This document shows positions 33,549 to 41,966 of a stretch of 64,000 bases of DNA, one piece after another; the stretch's first letter is position 1; every line of letters begins with the position of its first letter. A model generated the notes under the pieces. That model was not told where the DNA came from, searched no databases, and was given only the letters and a program-made list of their open reading frames with translations. This DNA comes from JAVVSK01 sp036654235. Lineage in GTDB: Bacteria > Bacillota > Clostridia > Christensenellales > CAG-138. The position numbers and the translations under genes are program-made. The stretch is taken from assembly GCA_036654235.1 (NCBI GenBank), contig JAVVSK010000009.1, forward strand, positions 23,571 through 87,570, read 5' to 3'.

Positions 33549-34340
33549 ATGAAAATAATTGTTTGCGTAAAACAGGTTCCCGATACGACGGACGTTAAGA
33601 TAGATCCAAAGACCGGAACGATGGTTCGCGAGGGCGTTAAGTCAATATTTAATCCTGACGATTTAAACGCTCTCGAAGAAGCATTAAAAATGAAGGACGA
33701 GGCGGCGGAAGCTTCCGAGGTCATATGTCTTACTATGGGACCTCCGCAGGCTGAGGCGATTTTAGACGAGGCTCTCGCTATGGGCGCCGATCGTGCGATT
33801 TTACTTTCAGACCGCGCTTTTGCCGGTGCGGATACATGGGCAACGTCGAATACACTCGCGGCGGCTATAAAAAAGATAGGCGATTTTGATATAATTTTTG
33901 CGGGTAGACAGGCTATTGATGGGGACACGGCACAGGTAGGTCCGCAGCTTGCCGAGAGGTTGAACATCCCTCAAATTACTTATGTTCAAAGCTTTAAACT
34001 CGAAAAAGATGCGATAATTGCGGAGAGAATGCTTGAAGACGGGTATGAGATTGTTAAAACCCGTATGCCGGCGTTGATAACGGCGATAAAGGAGCTGAAC
34101 GCTCCGCGCTATATGGATATTAGACGTATATACAGTATGTTTAACAAGGGCTTGATTGAGGTTTGGACATTGAAAGATCTCGGAATCCCCGATACCGAAG
34201 TTGGCTTAAACGCGTCGCCTACTAAGGTGCAGCGCTCCTTCTCTCCCGATGCAAAGGCGCCCGGAAGAATGATCGGTGGCTCGGCTAAGGACGCTGTAAG
34301 CGAGCTCGTAACAGAGCTGAGACAAAAACACGTGATATAA
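33549..34340 (+). CDS. etfB: Electron transfer flavoprotein beta subunit
   Basis: The 263-residue product has the EtfB start MKIIVCVKQVPDTTDVKID, the NAD/FAD-site region DPDDLNALEEAL-like NPDDLNALEEALK, GRQAIDGDTAQVGPQ and VKTRMPALITAIKELNAPRY in parts. The DGDTAQVGP loop is the usual EtfB signature. It lies 17 bases after the dehydrogenase gene, with AGGAGGCAGGG as ribosome binding site. Confidence 0.95.
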   Translation: MKIIVCVKQVPDTTDVKIDPKTGTMVREGVKSIFNPDDLNALEEALKMKDEAAEASEVICLTMGPPQAEAILDEALAMGADRAILLSDRAFAGADTWATSNTLAAAIKKIGDFDIIFAGRQAIDGDTAQVGPQLAERLNIPQITYVQSFKLEKDAIIAERMLEDGYEIVKTRMPALITAIKELNAPRYMDIRRIYSMFNKGLIEVWTLKDLGIPDTEVGLNASPTKVQRSFSPDAKAPGRMIGGSAKDAVSELVTELRQKHVI

Positions 34341-34350
34341 GGAGAAGCAT

Positions 34351-35535
34351 ATGGTAACCATCAATAGTGAAAAATGTCGCGGATGCGGACTTTGCTTAAA
34401 CGCCTGTCCGTTCGGTGCAATAGAAATGTCCGGGAAAACGGCTAAGCTTACAGATAAATGTACGGGTTGCGGTGCTTGCAAATCCGCATGCCATTTTGGC
34501 GCCATAGTCGTTTCCGAAGAAGCCCGTGAGGTAAAAATTGATATAGCCTCATATAATGGCGTATATGTTTTTGCGGAACAGAGAGACGGAAAACTAATGA
34601 ACGTCGCTCTCGAATTAGTAGGCGAGGGCAGAAAGCTCGCTAACGCGAGAAACGCGGAGCTTACAGCGATTTTATTGGGTCAGGGGATAAAGCATCTTTC
34701 TCAGGAGCTAATCGAAAACGGTGCCGATAACGTTATAGTAGCCGACGATTCTCGTCTTAAAAATTATACAACAGAGGGCTATGCGGGAGTTATATGCGGT
34801 ATAATCAACGAATTTAAACCTGAAATAGTTCTTTACGGTGCGACGCATATTGGTCGTGATCTTGGCGCTAGAATAGCGGCGAGAGTCAATACCGGGCTTA
34901 CGGCTGATTGTACGAAGCTCGAGATAGATCCGGAAACCGGACTTCTTCTACAGACGCGTCCCGCTTTCGGCGGAAACGTAATGGCAACTATTGCCTGCCC
35001 GGATCATAGACCCGAGATGAGTACTGTTCGTCCGGGTGTTATGGAAAAAGCTGAGCGCTGTCCCGGAAGAAACGGTAAGGTTATAGACTTTGCGGTTAAG
35101 TTAAATGACGGTGAAATAAGAACAGAGGTTCTTGAGGTCGTAAAATCGATAAACGCTTGCGTTGCTCTTGAAGACGCAAAGGTTATCGTTTCGGGCGGTC
35201 GTGGCGTTAAGAGCGCCGAGGGCTTTGCGCTAATAAATGAGCTTGCGGAAGCTTTAAACGGTGTCGTTGGTGCGTCGCGCGCGGCGGTTGATGCTGAATA
35301 TATTGAAAAGACACATCAGGTTGGGCAGACAGGTAAAACCGTTAAACCGGATCTGTATATAGCCTGTGGTATTTCGGGCGCTATTCAACATATCGTCGGA
35401 ATGCAGGGCAGTAAGACCATAATTGCGATAAATAAAGATAAAACCGCGCCTATATTCTCCGTTGCTGATTACGGAATAGTAGGAGACTTATTCGAGGTTA
35501 TACCCGAGCTTATACGTGCACTGAAAGCCGTTTAA
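34351..35535 (+). CDS. etfA: Electron transfer flavoprotein alpha subunit with N-terminal ferredoxin domain
   Basis: The 394-residue product starts with a 2x[4Fe-4S] ferredoxin module (CRGCGLCLNACP at about residues 8-19 and CTGCGACKSACH at about 37-48), then a normal EtfA (about 65-394) with the FAD-binding C-terminus VGQTGKTVKPDLYIACGISG and HIVGMQGSKTIIAINKD. Extra ferredoxin domains of this kind are known from bifurcating Etf of lactate and caffeyl-CoA systems in Acetobacterium. The module probably carries reduced-ferredoxin electrons. It is the third gene of a three-gene operon that ends in a terminator. Confidence 0.93.
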   Translation: MVTINSEKCRGCGLCLNACPFGAIEMSGKTAKLTDKCTGCGACKSACHFGAIVVSEEAREVKIDIASYNGVYVFAEQRDGKLMNVALELVGEGRKLANARNAELTAILLGQGIKHLSQELIENGADNVIVADDSRLKNYTTEGYAGVICGIINEFKPEIVLYGATHIGRDLGARIAARVNTGLTADCTKLEIDPETGLLLQTRPAFGGNVMATIACPDHRPEMSTVRPGVMEKAERCPGRNGKVIDFAVKLNDGEIRTEVLEVVKSINACVALEDAKVIVSGGRGVKSAEGFALINELAEALNGVVGASRAAVDAEYIEKTHQVGQTGKTVKPDLYIACGISGAIQHIVGMQGSKTIIAINKDKTAPIFSVADYGIVGDLFEVIPELIRALKAV

Positions 35536-35546
35536 ATAACATTTAT

Positions 35547-35587
35547 AAAGATCGCGACATTTTCTTATGTTCGCGATCTTTTTATTT
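35547..35587 (+). terminator. Terminator after etfA
   Basis: AAAGATCGCGA and TCGCGATCTTT form an 11-bp stem, followed by TTTATTT. It lies 11 bases after the stop. Confidence 0.85.
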
Positions 35588-35619
35588 ATTTTTTAAGAAA
35601 AAACTGAAAGGGACACGCT

Positions 35620-36618
35620 ATGAAAAAATCGAAAATTACCGCGCTGATTTTAGCGCTCATGTTTATATTTTTTAGCGTATTCGGCTGTACTCCCAAGAAA
35701 CAAAACATTGATCCGGAGTCAATGACGGGATCCGCCCCAATATCGGCATCGATGTTGGCTCTTGATACCGTTATAATGGTAACGCTATATAATGAATCCG
35801 AGCGCCCTATTATTGATGAGATGGGCGAGTTAATAAATAAATATGATCTGGTTTTTTCGCGGACAAACGAAAATTCGGAGCTTTATAAGCTAAATAAAAA
35901 CGGCGGTGGAACAATGAGCGACGATATGAGGGATATTATATCTTTGGCCGTAAAAATTTCTGAAGAGTCAAAGGGACTTTTTGATATTACCGTTGCTCCG
36001 CTCGTAGAGCTTTGGGACTTTAAAAGCGGAAACGGAAAAGTTCCGGATAAGGGGCTGATAGAGGAAAAACTAAAACTTGTAGGCTATAAAAATATTTCCG
36101 TCGAAGGGAATGAGCTTAGCCTTAAAAACGGAGCGACGATAGATTTGGGCGGAATTGCGAAGGGTTATATAGCCGATAAGTTAAAAGCATTTTTACTTGA
36201 GAGGAACGTAAAGAGTGCAATATTGGATCTTGGCGGGAATATATCGGTAATAGGTTCAAAGCCGGATGGAGACGAATATAGTGTCGGGATAGCTCGCCCA
36301 TTCGCCGAAAATGCGGACGAAACTATAAAAATATTAAAGCTAAGGGATACCTCTGCCGTAACTAGTGGGAGCTATCAAAGGTATTTTTACGAAGGGGATA
36401 AGCTATATCATCATATTCTCGATCCGAGAACTGGCTATGGAGCGGATAGCGGTCTATTTTCTGTAACGATAATAGCTGGGAATTCGGCGAAAGCCGATGC
36501 GCTTTCTACGGCTTGTTTCGTAATGGGAATTGAAGGCGCTAAGGAGCTGATTTCCGCCGAAAAAGTAAAGGCAATTTTTGTAACGACAGATTATTCCGTA
36601 ATTGAATATGGAGAATAA
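35620..36618 (+). CDS. apbE: FAD:protein FMN transferase (ApbE lipoprotein)
   Basis: The 332-residue product is a lipoprotein (signal with lipobox VFGC, lipidated Cys at about residue 23) of the ApbE family, which attaches FMN to Thr residues of Rnf/Nqr and other extracytoplasmic flavoproteins. Typical blocks are ALDTVIMVTLY, FSRTNENSELYKLN, GLFDITVAPLVELW, DLGGIAKGYIADKL, LDLGGNISVIGSKP and HHILDPRTGYGAD. It follows the Etf operon but behind a terminator. No Rnf genes are in the window. Confidence 0.95.
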   Translation: MKKSKITALILALMFIFFSVFGCTPKKQNIDPESMTGSAPISASMLALDTVIMVTLYNESERPIIDEMGELINKYDLVFSRTNENSELYKLNKNGGGTMSDDMRDIISLAVKISEESKGLFDITVAPLVELWDFKSGNGKVPDKGLIEEKLKLVGYKNISVEGNELSLKNGATIDLGGIAKGYIADKLKAFLLERNVKSAILDLGGNISVIGSKPDGDEYSVGIARPFAENADETIKILKLRDTSAVTSGSYQRYFYEGDKLYHHILDPRTGYGADSGLFSVTIIAGNSAKADALSTACFVMGIEGAKELISAEKVKAIFVTTDYSVIEYGE

Positions 36619-36635
36619 TAAGGCGTTTTCATCCT

Positions 36636-37166
36636 TTATTCAACAGGACTTAATAAAGCTATGGATTTTTTAAAAGCTTTTACCGCGGACGGCGTTTTAA
36701 GTACGATAAAATTTTTTTTGCTTTCTTTTAAAATTAGATATATTTTCTTTCGCTGCTTTTTATTAAAATCCAGTATGTACTTCATAAATTCGGGGTCGAA
36801 TCGCTCGGGGCAGTTTTCGCCCATATCCGCGCGGGTCGTTCCAGATGCTTTTTTTATGCGCTTTAAAACCCGGAATATGCAGATTGGGGAATGGAAATCT
36901 ATATAAATAGCGGTATCCGAGGCTAAAACCCGCGTTTTAAGTGTTCGGATATAATTTCCATCAATTATAAAGCGCTCTTTTTTAAGCTCCACCGAAAGCT
37001 TTTCGTCAAATTCGGATTTGGACGATTCGACCCAACCGCTTTTCCAAAATATTTTATCCAAATGTACAACGGGAATCTCTAAACGCTCTCCCAAAAATAG
37101 GGAGAGCGTCGTTTTTCCGCTGCCCGGGCAGCCTAATATTATTATTTTTTGACCAAGGTCAGACAT
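36636..37166 (-). CDS. P-loop kinase-like protein (topology modulation/FlaR type)
   Basis: The 176-residue product has Walker A GCPGSGKTTLS (about residues 12-22), then HLDKIFWKSGW and RFIIDGNYIRTL, the pattern of the adenylate-kinase-related topology modulation (FlaR-like) family. Substrate is unknown. It overlaps the end of purB by 8 bases, so it is co-expressed with purine synthesis genes and might act on a nucleotide, though this is only inference. Confidence 0.8.
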   Translation of the reverse strand: MSDLGQKIIILGCPGSGKTTLSLFLGERLEIPVVHLDKIFWKSGWVESSKSEFDEKLSVELKKERFIIDGNYIRTLKTRVLASDTAIYIDFHSPICIFRVLKRIKKASGTTRADMGENCPERFDPEFMKYILDFNKKQRKKIYLILKESKKNFIVLKTPSAVKAFKKSIALLSPVE

Positions 37167-38589
37167 CGATAGTAGCCGTCTCCCGAATAAATTCCGAAGA
37201 GGAGAGAAGGGGGTCTATGAAATCGGCAATATATTCGGAAACCTGTTCAGGGGCACGTCCAATATATTCTTTAGGGTCGAGCGCATTTTTAAGCTGAGCT
37301 TCATCCAATATAAATTCATTATCAAGCGAAAGGCGCGTTAATAAATCGCATTCTGAACCATCTTCTTTCATTCGCCGCACAGATTCCATCGAGTTTCGCC
37401 TTATTACCTCATGCATAACCTGTCTATCTCCACCATTCTTAACGGCGGCCATGAGGAGATTTTCGGTAGCGATAAAGGGTAAAAACTCCATAAGGTTTTT
37501 CATTATAACTTTTTCATATACAACCATTCCCGAAGTAACGTTTATAAGTAGGTTTAAAACGGCATCAGTTGCTAAAAAGCCTTCGGGGAGGGCTATTCTT
37601 CTATTCGCTGAATCATCGAGGGTTCGTTCGAGCCATTGAACGGAGGCGGTCATAGCCGCGTTATTTGCATCGGTCATAATATATCGCGAAAGTGAGCATA
37701 TTCTTTCGCAACGCATAGGGTTGCGCTTATAAGCCATTGCGGATGATCCAATTTGATCCTTTTCAAAGGGTTCTTCAACCTCACGCATATGTTGCATAAG
37801 GCGCATATCGTTTCCAAAACGATATGCACTTTGCGAAAGCGCGGAGAGCGCATTTAAAATCCTACTATCTAGTTTTCTCGGGTAAGTTTGACCCGAAACC
37901 GGATAGCATTTTTCAATTCCAAACTTCGAAGCTATTATAGAATCAAGCTTTTTTACCTTTTCATGATCACCGTCAAAGAGACTTAGAAAACTTGCTTGCG
38001 TTCCCGTTGTCCCCTTGCTACCCAAAAGCATTATATTGTTGAGGACAAAATCAATCTCGTCTATATCGGTCGCGAAATCCTGCATATAGAGACAGAAACG
38101 CTTTCCGACGGTTACGAGCTGAGCTGGCTGAAAATGTGTATAGCCCAACATAGGCATGTCTTTATATTCGAGGCAAAAGTCGCGGAGGTTAGCGATAACC
38201 GTTAGAACCTTTTTCTTAATCAACTTAAGCGCATCTCTATAGATAAGTATATCAGCGTTGTCGGTTACGTAGCAGCTGGTCGCGCCTAAATGAATTATTC
38301 CGCGCGCCGTATCGCAGTTTAAACCGAAGCCATAAACATGCGCCATAACGTCATGACGCACTTCCTTTTCTTTTTTCGCGATAGCGTCGTAATCAATATT
38401 ATAAAGATTGTTTTTAAGCTCATCTATCTGTTCGGCGGTTATAGAAAGCCCAAGTTCCATCTCTGCCTCAGCGAGGGCGATCCAAAGCCTACGCCAGGTT
38501 AAGGTTCGGGTATCGGGAGAAAAAAGCCTCTGCATCTCATTCGACGCATATCTTGAGCAAAGAGGACTTTCATAGGTGGATCTTTCCAT
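37159..38589 (-). CDS. purB: Adenylosuccinate lyase
   Basis: Fumarase-superfamily enzyme that cleaves SAICAR and adenylosuccinate. The 476-residue product has MERSTYESPLCSRYAS at the start, LGATSCYVTDNADIL, GYTHFQPAQLVTVGKR and the signature loop GSSAMAYKRNPMRCERI. It lies 5 bases after purA. Length is that of the longer eukaryote-like PurB form common in Clostridia. Confidence 0.95.
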   Translation of the reverse strand: MERSTYESPLCSRYASNEMQRLFSPDTRTLTWRRLWIALAEAEMELGLSITAEQIDELKNNLYNIDYDAIAKKEKEVRHDVMAHVYGFGLNCDTARGIIHLGATSCYVTDNADILIYRDALKLIKKKVLTVIANLRDFCLEYKDMPMLGYTHFQPAQLVTVGKRFCLYMQDFATDIDEIDFVLNNIMLLGSKGTTGTQASFLSLFDGDHEKVKKLDSIIASKFGIEKCYPVSGQTYPRKLDSRILNALSALSQSAYRFGNDMRLMQHMREVEEPFEKDQIGSSAMAYKRNPMRCERICSLSRYIMTDANNAAMTASVQWLERTLDDSANRRIALPEGFLATDAVLNLLINVTSGMVVYEKVIMKNLMEFLPFIATENLLMAAVKNGGDRQVMHEVIRRNSMESVRRMKEDGSECDLLTRLSLDNEFILDEAQLKNALDPKEYIGRAPEQVSEYIADFIDPLLSSSEFIRETATIDV

Positions 38590-38594
38590 GCGTT

Positions 38595-39869
38595 TTATCT
38601 CCTTATAATTTCATCGCGCTTTGCACCGACACTTACGTAGCTTATCCCGCATCCTATATTTTTCTCAATGAACTCAATATAGTCACGCGCTGCCTTAGGA
38701 AGCGCGGAATATTCTCTAACGCCGGTTATATCGCATTTAAAGCCGTCTAGATATTCGATAACTGGTTCCGCTTCCGAAAAGAGCGGCGTAAAGGGAAATT
38801 TTTTCGTTATCGTTCCGTCTTTAAGCTTATAGGCTACGCATACGGGGATCTTATCCATATAGGAAAGTACGTCGAGCTTCGTTAGGGCAATTTCCGTCGC
38901 CGCCTGGATCTCAACGCCATATTTTGTTGCGACTAAATCGAAAGGACCGACGCGACGAGGTCTTCCCGTTGCCGCACCATATTCGCCGCCCTCGGAGCGA
39001 AGGAGTTCCGCTTCTTCACCGAACCATTCGCAAACGAAGGGTCCTTCACCGACGCAAGTAGAATAAGCCTTAACTACGCCGATAACATTGTCTGTTTTTA
39101 AAAAAGGTGCGCCTGAACCTAGGGGCGCGTAACAAGCGAGAGGCGAAGACGACGAAGTAAAGGGGTAAATCCCGAGGTCAAGATCGCGGAGCGCACCGAG
39201 CTGCGCTTCAAAAAGGATCGACTTGTCATTAGTATAAGCGTCGTATAAATAATCCGTAACGTCCGTAACGAAGGGCGCTAACGGCATAAGAAACTTCTCT
39301 ATAAATTTTGTCATTTCGGAGTATTCGACGGGCTTCGCCGAATAAACTCCGGAGAGAGTAAGATTTTTCCATTCAAGGAGCATTTTAATACGTTCCATAA
39401 GATAATCTTTAAACAGAATTTCGCCCATCTGTATAGTTTTTTTCTGATATTTATCGCTATAAACAGGGGCTATTCCGCGCTTTGTTGATCCATATTTCGC
39501 ATCCTTTAAGCGTTCTTCCTCAAGCGCGTCGAGCTGTTTATGAAAGGGGAAGACGACGGAGGCGCGGGAACTTATTTTTAGGTTATCCGGAGTAACTTTT
39601 ACTCCGCGCGCCCTAAGGTTTTCGATTTCTCCCAACAAATGTTCAGGGTCTATAACCGTTCCGTTTCCTAAAACGTTTACGACGGAGTCACTGAATATGC
39701 CGGATGGCATGAGATTAAGCGCAAATTTACCGTATTCATTTATAACGGTATGCCCCGCGTTGCTTCCGCCTTGAAAGCGAATAACGACGTCATAACGGCG
39801 CGCTAAAAGGTCGACCATTCGCCCCTTTCCCTCGTCGCCCCAGTTAATACCAACAATTGCGGTTACCAT
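38595..39869 (-). CDS. purA: Adenylosuccinate synthetase
   Basis: GTP-dependent enzyme forming adenylosuccinate from IMP. The 424-residue product starts MVTAIVGINWGDEGKGRMVDLLA (P-loop-like GDEGKG) and has GGSNAGHTVI, GTKRGIAPVY-like STKRGIAPVYSDK, VGEGPFVCEW, GRPRRVGPFD and TKLDVLSY. GGAGGACAACT precedes the ATG. It is the first gene of purA-purB-kinase. Confidence 0.96.
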   Translation of the reverse strand: MVTAIVGINWGDEGKGRMVDLLARRYDVVIRFQGGSNAGHTVINEYGKFALNLMPSGIFSDSVVNVLGNGTVIDPEHLLGEIENLRARGVKVTPDNLKISSRASVVFPFHKQLDALEEERLKDAKYGSTKRGIAPVYSDKYQKKTIQMGEILFKDYLMERIKMLLEWKNLTLSGVYSAKPVEYSEMTKFIEKFLMPLAPFVTDVTDYLYDAYTNDKSILFEAQLGALRDLDLGIYPFTSSSSPLACYAPLGSGAPFLKTDNVIGVVKAYSTCVGEGPFVCEWFGEEAELLRSEGGEYGAATGRPRRVGPFDLVATKYGVEIQAATEIALTKLDVLSYMDKIPVCVAYKLKDGTITKKFPFTPLFSEAEPVIEYLDGFKCDITGVREYSALPKAARDYIEFIEKNIGCGISYVSVGAKRDEIIRR

Positions 39870-39904
39870 AGTTGTCCTCCAGTAAAGTTTATTGCCGAAG
39901 AGAT

Positions 39905-39933
39905 ATTATGAAGTAAATTCTCATAGTTGTCAA
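39905..39933 (-). promoter_or_regulatory. Promoter of purA-purB with overlapping inverted repeat
   Basis: On the minus strand TTGACA, a 17-base spacer and CATAAT. An inverted repeat (TTCTCAT, 8-base gap, ATGAGAA, about 39919-39940) covers the -35, a place where a repressor would block RNA polymerase. I do not recognise the repeat as a known operator. Confidence 0.6.
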
Positions 39934-39986
39934 ATGAGAAGGCAATGAGAAGCCCATTTCTTAGGAATAAAACGGTTAAAACGAGG

Positions 39987-40310
39987 TTAAACTTTCGCGT
40001 CAAAGTTCCATCTTGACTTTATGCTAAGCGGCGCACAATCAAAGAGCGCCTTCGTATCTTTTTCCAGGTATTTATTGTTTTTATGGTAAATGTTAAATTT
40101 ATTAAGCCCACTTTCAAAGGTAAAAGTAAAGTCGAGCTCTTTTCTGTAGTAGGGGAAAACGGCGCTTATAAGTTCACCTGCATCTAAAAGCAAAGCTTGA
40201 TTTTCATCCGAAGCCTTACAGGCATCCAGCAGAAGAGCTTCGTTTGTCGAAAACCACTTCCAAAAAATATTCGCAGCCGTCATATCTATCTCTTTTTTTT
40301 CAAATAACAT
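39987..40310 (-). CDS. Small protein of unknown function
   Basis: I do not recognise this 107-residue acidic soluble protein. It has no signal peptide or membrane helix; the pattern IFWKWFSTNEALLLDACK near the start resembles N-termini of some uncharacterised Firmicutes proteins of greater length, so this may be a short or shortened version. GGGGGATACATGC precedes the ATG, and a good promoter (TTGAAA, 17 bases, TAGTAT at 40343-40371, minus) drives it, so expression is likely. Confidence 0.6.
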   Translation of the reverse strand: MLFEKKEIDMTAANIFWKWFSTNEALLLDACKASDENQALLLDAGELISAVFPYYRKELDFTFTFESGLNKFNIYHKNNKYLEKDTKALFDCAPLSIKSRWNFDAKV

Positions 40311-40342
40311 GCATGTATCCCCCGATTCATATTGATACTAAA

Positions 40343-40371
40343 ATACTACTCTCTTTCGACTTTATTTTCAA
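40343..40371 (-). promoter_or_regulatory. Promoter of the 107-residue protein gene
   Basis: TTGAAA, 17-base spacer, TAGTAT on the minus strand; the predicted start of transcription is about 25 bases before the ATG at 40310. Confidence 0.55.
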
Positions 40372-40433
40372 GTCCAATAGCAATTTAAGTTTTTAACTTT
40401 TTAAACGGAATAAAAAAATAAACACTACTATAT

Positions 40434-40462
40434 TTGACATGAAGGATGAGCGATGGTAAAAT
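40434..40462 (+). promoter_or_regulatory. Promoter of the double-cohesin protein gene
   Basis: TTGACA (40434-40439), 17-base spacer, TAAAAT (40457-40462), with TG one base before the -10. The start of transcription is about 35 bases before the ATG at 40503. Confidence 0.75.
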
Positions 40463-40502
40463 AAATATGAAACATTTAGAAATTACGCAGGAGGTCTCAC
40501 GG

Positions 40503-41852
40503 ATGAAAAAAATATTGCCTTTAGCGATTGCTTTTTTATTGGCACTCTCGTCGATAAGCTTTTCTACGGCTACGGAGGAATATCCGCCTATCGCGGTAAC
40601 CCTGGAATATTCAACTCAACTTTACTATCCGGGAGATACGATAGACCTCGAAATATATATATCCGAAAATTCCAATATGTTGAGCGGGAAAATTTCCGTC
40701 TACTATGATCCGGAGGTAATAGATCAAAGTACTCTGGCGGCAGAAAAAGGATCGGCGATATCGAGGTATGCTTTCGCAACGAACTTTAGAAATCCCGGCA
40801 GGGCGACAGTTGGTTTTGCGTCGTCGTCACCTTCCAACGTTGGCGGGCTTCTTTGTACTTTCCATTTCACTATACTTGAAACGACTAAATTGGATAACGC
40901 GCATTTAAATGTTGTTATTAACGAGTTTTTAGCTCCGGATACGAGTACGTTAATTTCGAGCTATTTTACGAACGAAGGCGGAGGAGAAATTGATCTTCCG
41001 GTTTATCAGCCGGAGATATATGCGCCCGTTTATCTTTCGCTGAGCGGGGAGACGGAGCTTCGCCCCGGATGGGATTTTTCCGTAATAATGAATATAGGGG
41101 AGAATTCAAAGCTGCTTTCGGGTGATATGTCTATCGCTTATGATGCCGATAATTTTGATTTTATATCGTGCGATATGGGAACGGCGCTGACTGAAAACGG
41201 AACGTTCAATTTGGAATATTTTGGAGATAAACCGGGTATCGTCGCTGTTTCGATTTCAGGGCGCGAAAAACTTATGACCGGAGGTTCGGCTGTAATATTT
41301 AAATTTAAAGTAAAAGAAACGCCCGTGGACGGAAATTATGAATTTGTTTTAAATGTTAACAGACTTATAGCCGGGGACGGCGAAACCGAACTTATATATA
41401 ATCTCCAAAACGGGGGCATCCTTTCGGTAAATATAACTACGCCGCCGCCAGAAGCAGAGATATATACAGTTACGTTTTATGCCTTTGATGAAACAACTGT
41501 TTTATTTCAAATAGAGGTGTTGGATGGAGAATTCGCGGTTTTTAACGGCGATATACCGAAGGTCGACGGTCGAATTTTTTCCGGATGGGATGAGGATATA
41601 ACGAAGACCCGAATATTTAACGATACATCGTTTTATGCGATATACCGCATACTGGGAGACGCGAACGGGAACGAGACTACTAATTCGGGAGACGTTTCAT
41701 ATATTCTAAGATATGCAACGGGGGATATAACCCTAGATAGACTTGATCTTGCTGTGGCAGACGTTAATGCGGACGGGACAATAAACGGCGGGGACGCGGC
41801 TATGATACTTATGTTCCTTATTAGAAGTATACCGGATTTACCTCAGCACTGA
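40503..41852 (+). CDS. Secreted protein with two cohesin-like modules and a C-terminal dockerin
   Basis: The 449-residue product has a signal peptide (about residues 1-23), two cohesin-like beta-sandwiches (about 28-165 and 175-315; each has a YPGDTIDLEIYISENS or RPGWDFSVIMNIGENS start and a YDPEV/YDADN strand), one Listeria-Bacteroides type repeat (about 325-385) and a dockerin (about 387-449) with GDANGNETTNSGDVSYIL and ADVNADGTINGGDAAMIL. The start is set by AGGAGGTCTCACGG. Cohesins bind dockerins, so the protein could act as a small scaffold that can itself be docked. Cohesin calls rest on pattern, not a search. Confidence 0.75.
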   Translation: MKKILPLAIAFLLALSSISFSTATEEYPPIAVTLEYSTQLYYPGDTIDLEIYISENSNMLSGKISVYYDPEVIDQSTLAAEKGSAISRYAFATNFRNPGRATVGFASSSPSNVGGLLCTFHFTILETTKLDNAHLNVVINEFLAPDTSTLISSYFTNEGGGEIDLPVYQPEIYAPVYLSLSGETELRPGWDFSVIMNIGENSKLLSGDMSIAYDADNFDFISCDMGTALTENGTFNLEYFGDKPGIVAVSISGREKLMTGGSAVIFKFKVKETPVDGNYEFVLNVNRLIAGDGETELIYNLQNGGILSVNITTPPPEAEIYTVTFYAFDETTVLFQIEVLDGEFAVFNGDIPKVDGRIFSGWDEDITKTRIFNDTSFYAIYRILGDANGNETTNSGDVSYILRYATGDITLDRLDLAVADVNADGTINGGDAAMILMFLIRSIPDLPQH

Positions 41853-41928
41853 GCGAAATAAAAACGACCGAAACTATTTAGCTTAAAAAAATCACACGAA
41901 CTCATATACATAATTTAACGAATAATGG

Positions 41929-41966
41929 AAACACTGCCTATTGAGAAGAAAAGGCGGTGTTTTTTT
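41929..41966 (+). terminator. Terminator of the double-cohesin gene, overlapping the gerA start
   Basis: AAACACTGCC pairs with GGCGGTGTTT (10 bp, one G-T pair) and is followed by a seven-T run. The hairpin's 3' arm contains GGCGGTG, which lies just before the likely TTG start of gerA at 41965, so the structure both ends upstream transcription and could mask the gerA ribosome binding site. Confidence 0.75.

Noticed and set aside
40503..41852. Cellulosomal scaffoldin of the classical kind
   Set aside because: Only two cohesin-like modules, no carbohydrate-binding module and no glycoside hydrolases nearby; a small surface scaffold is the more careful reading.
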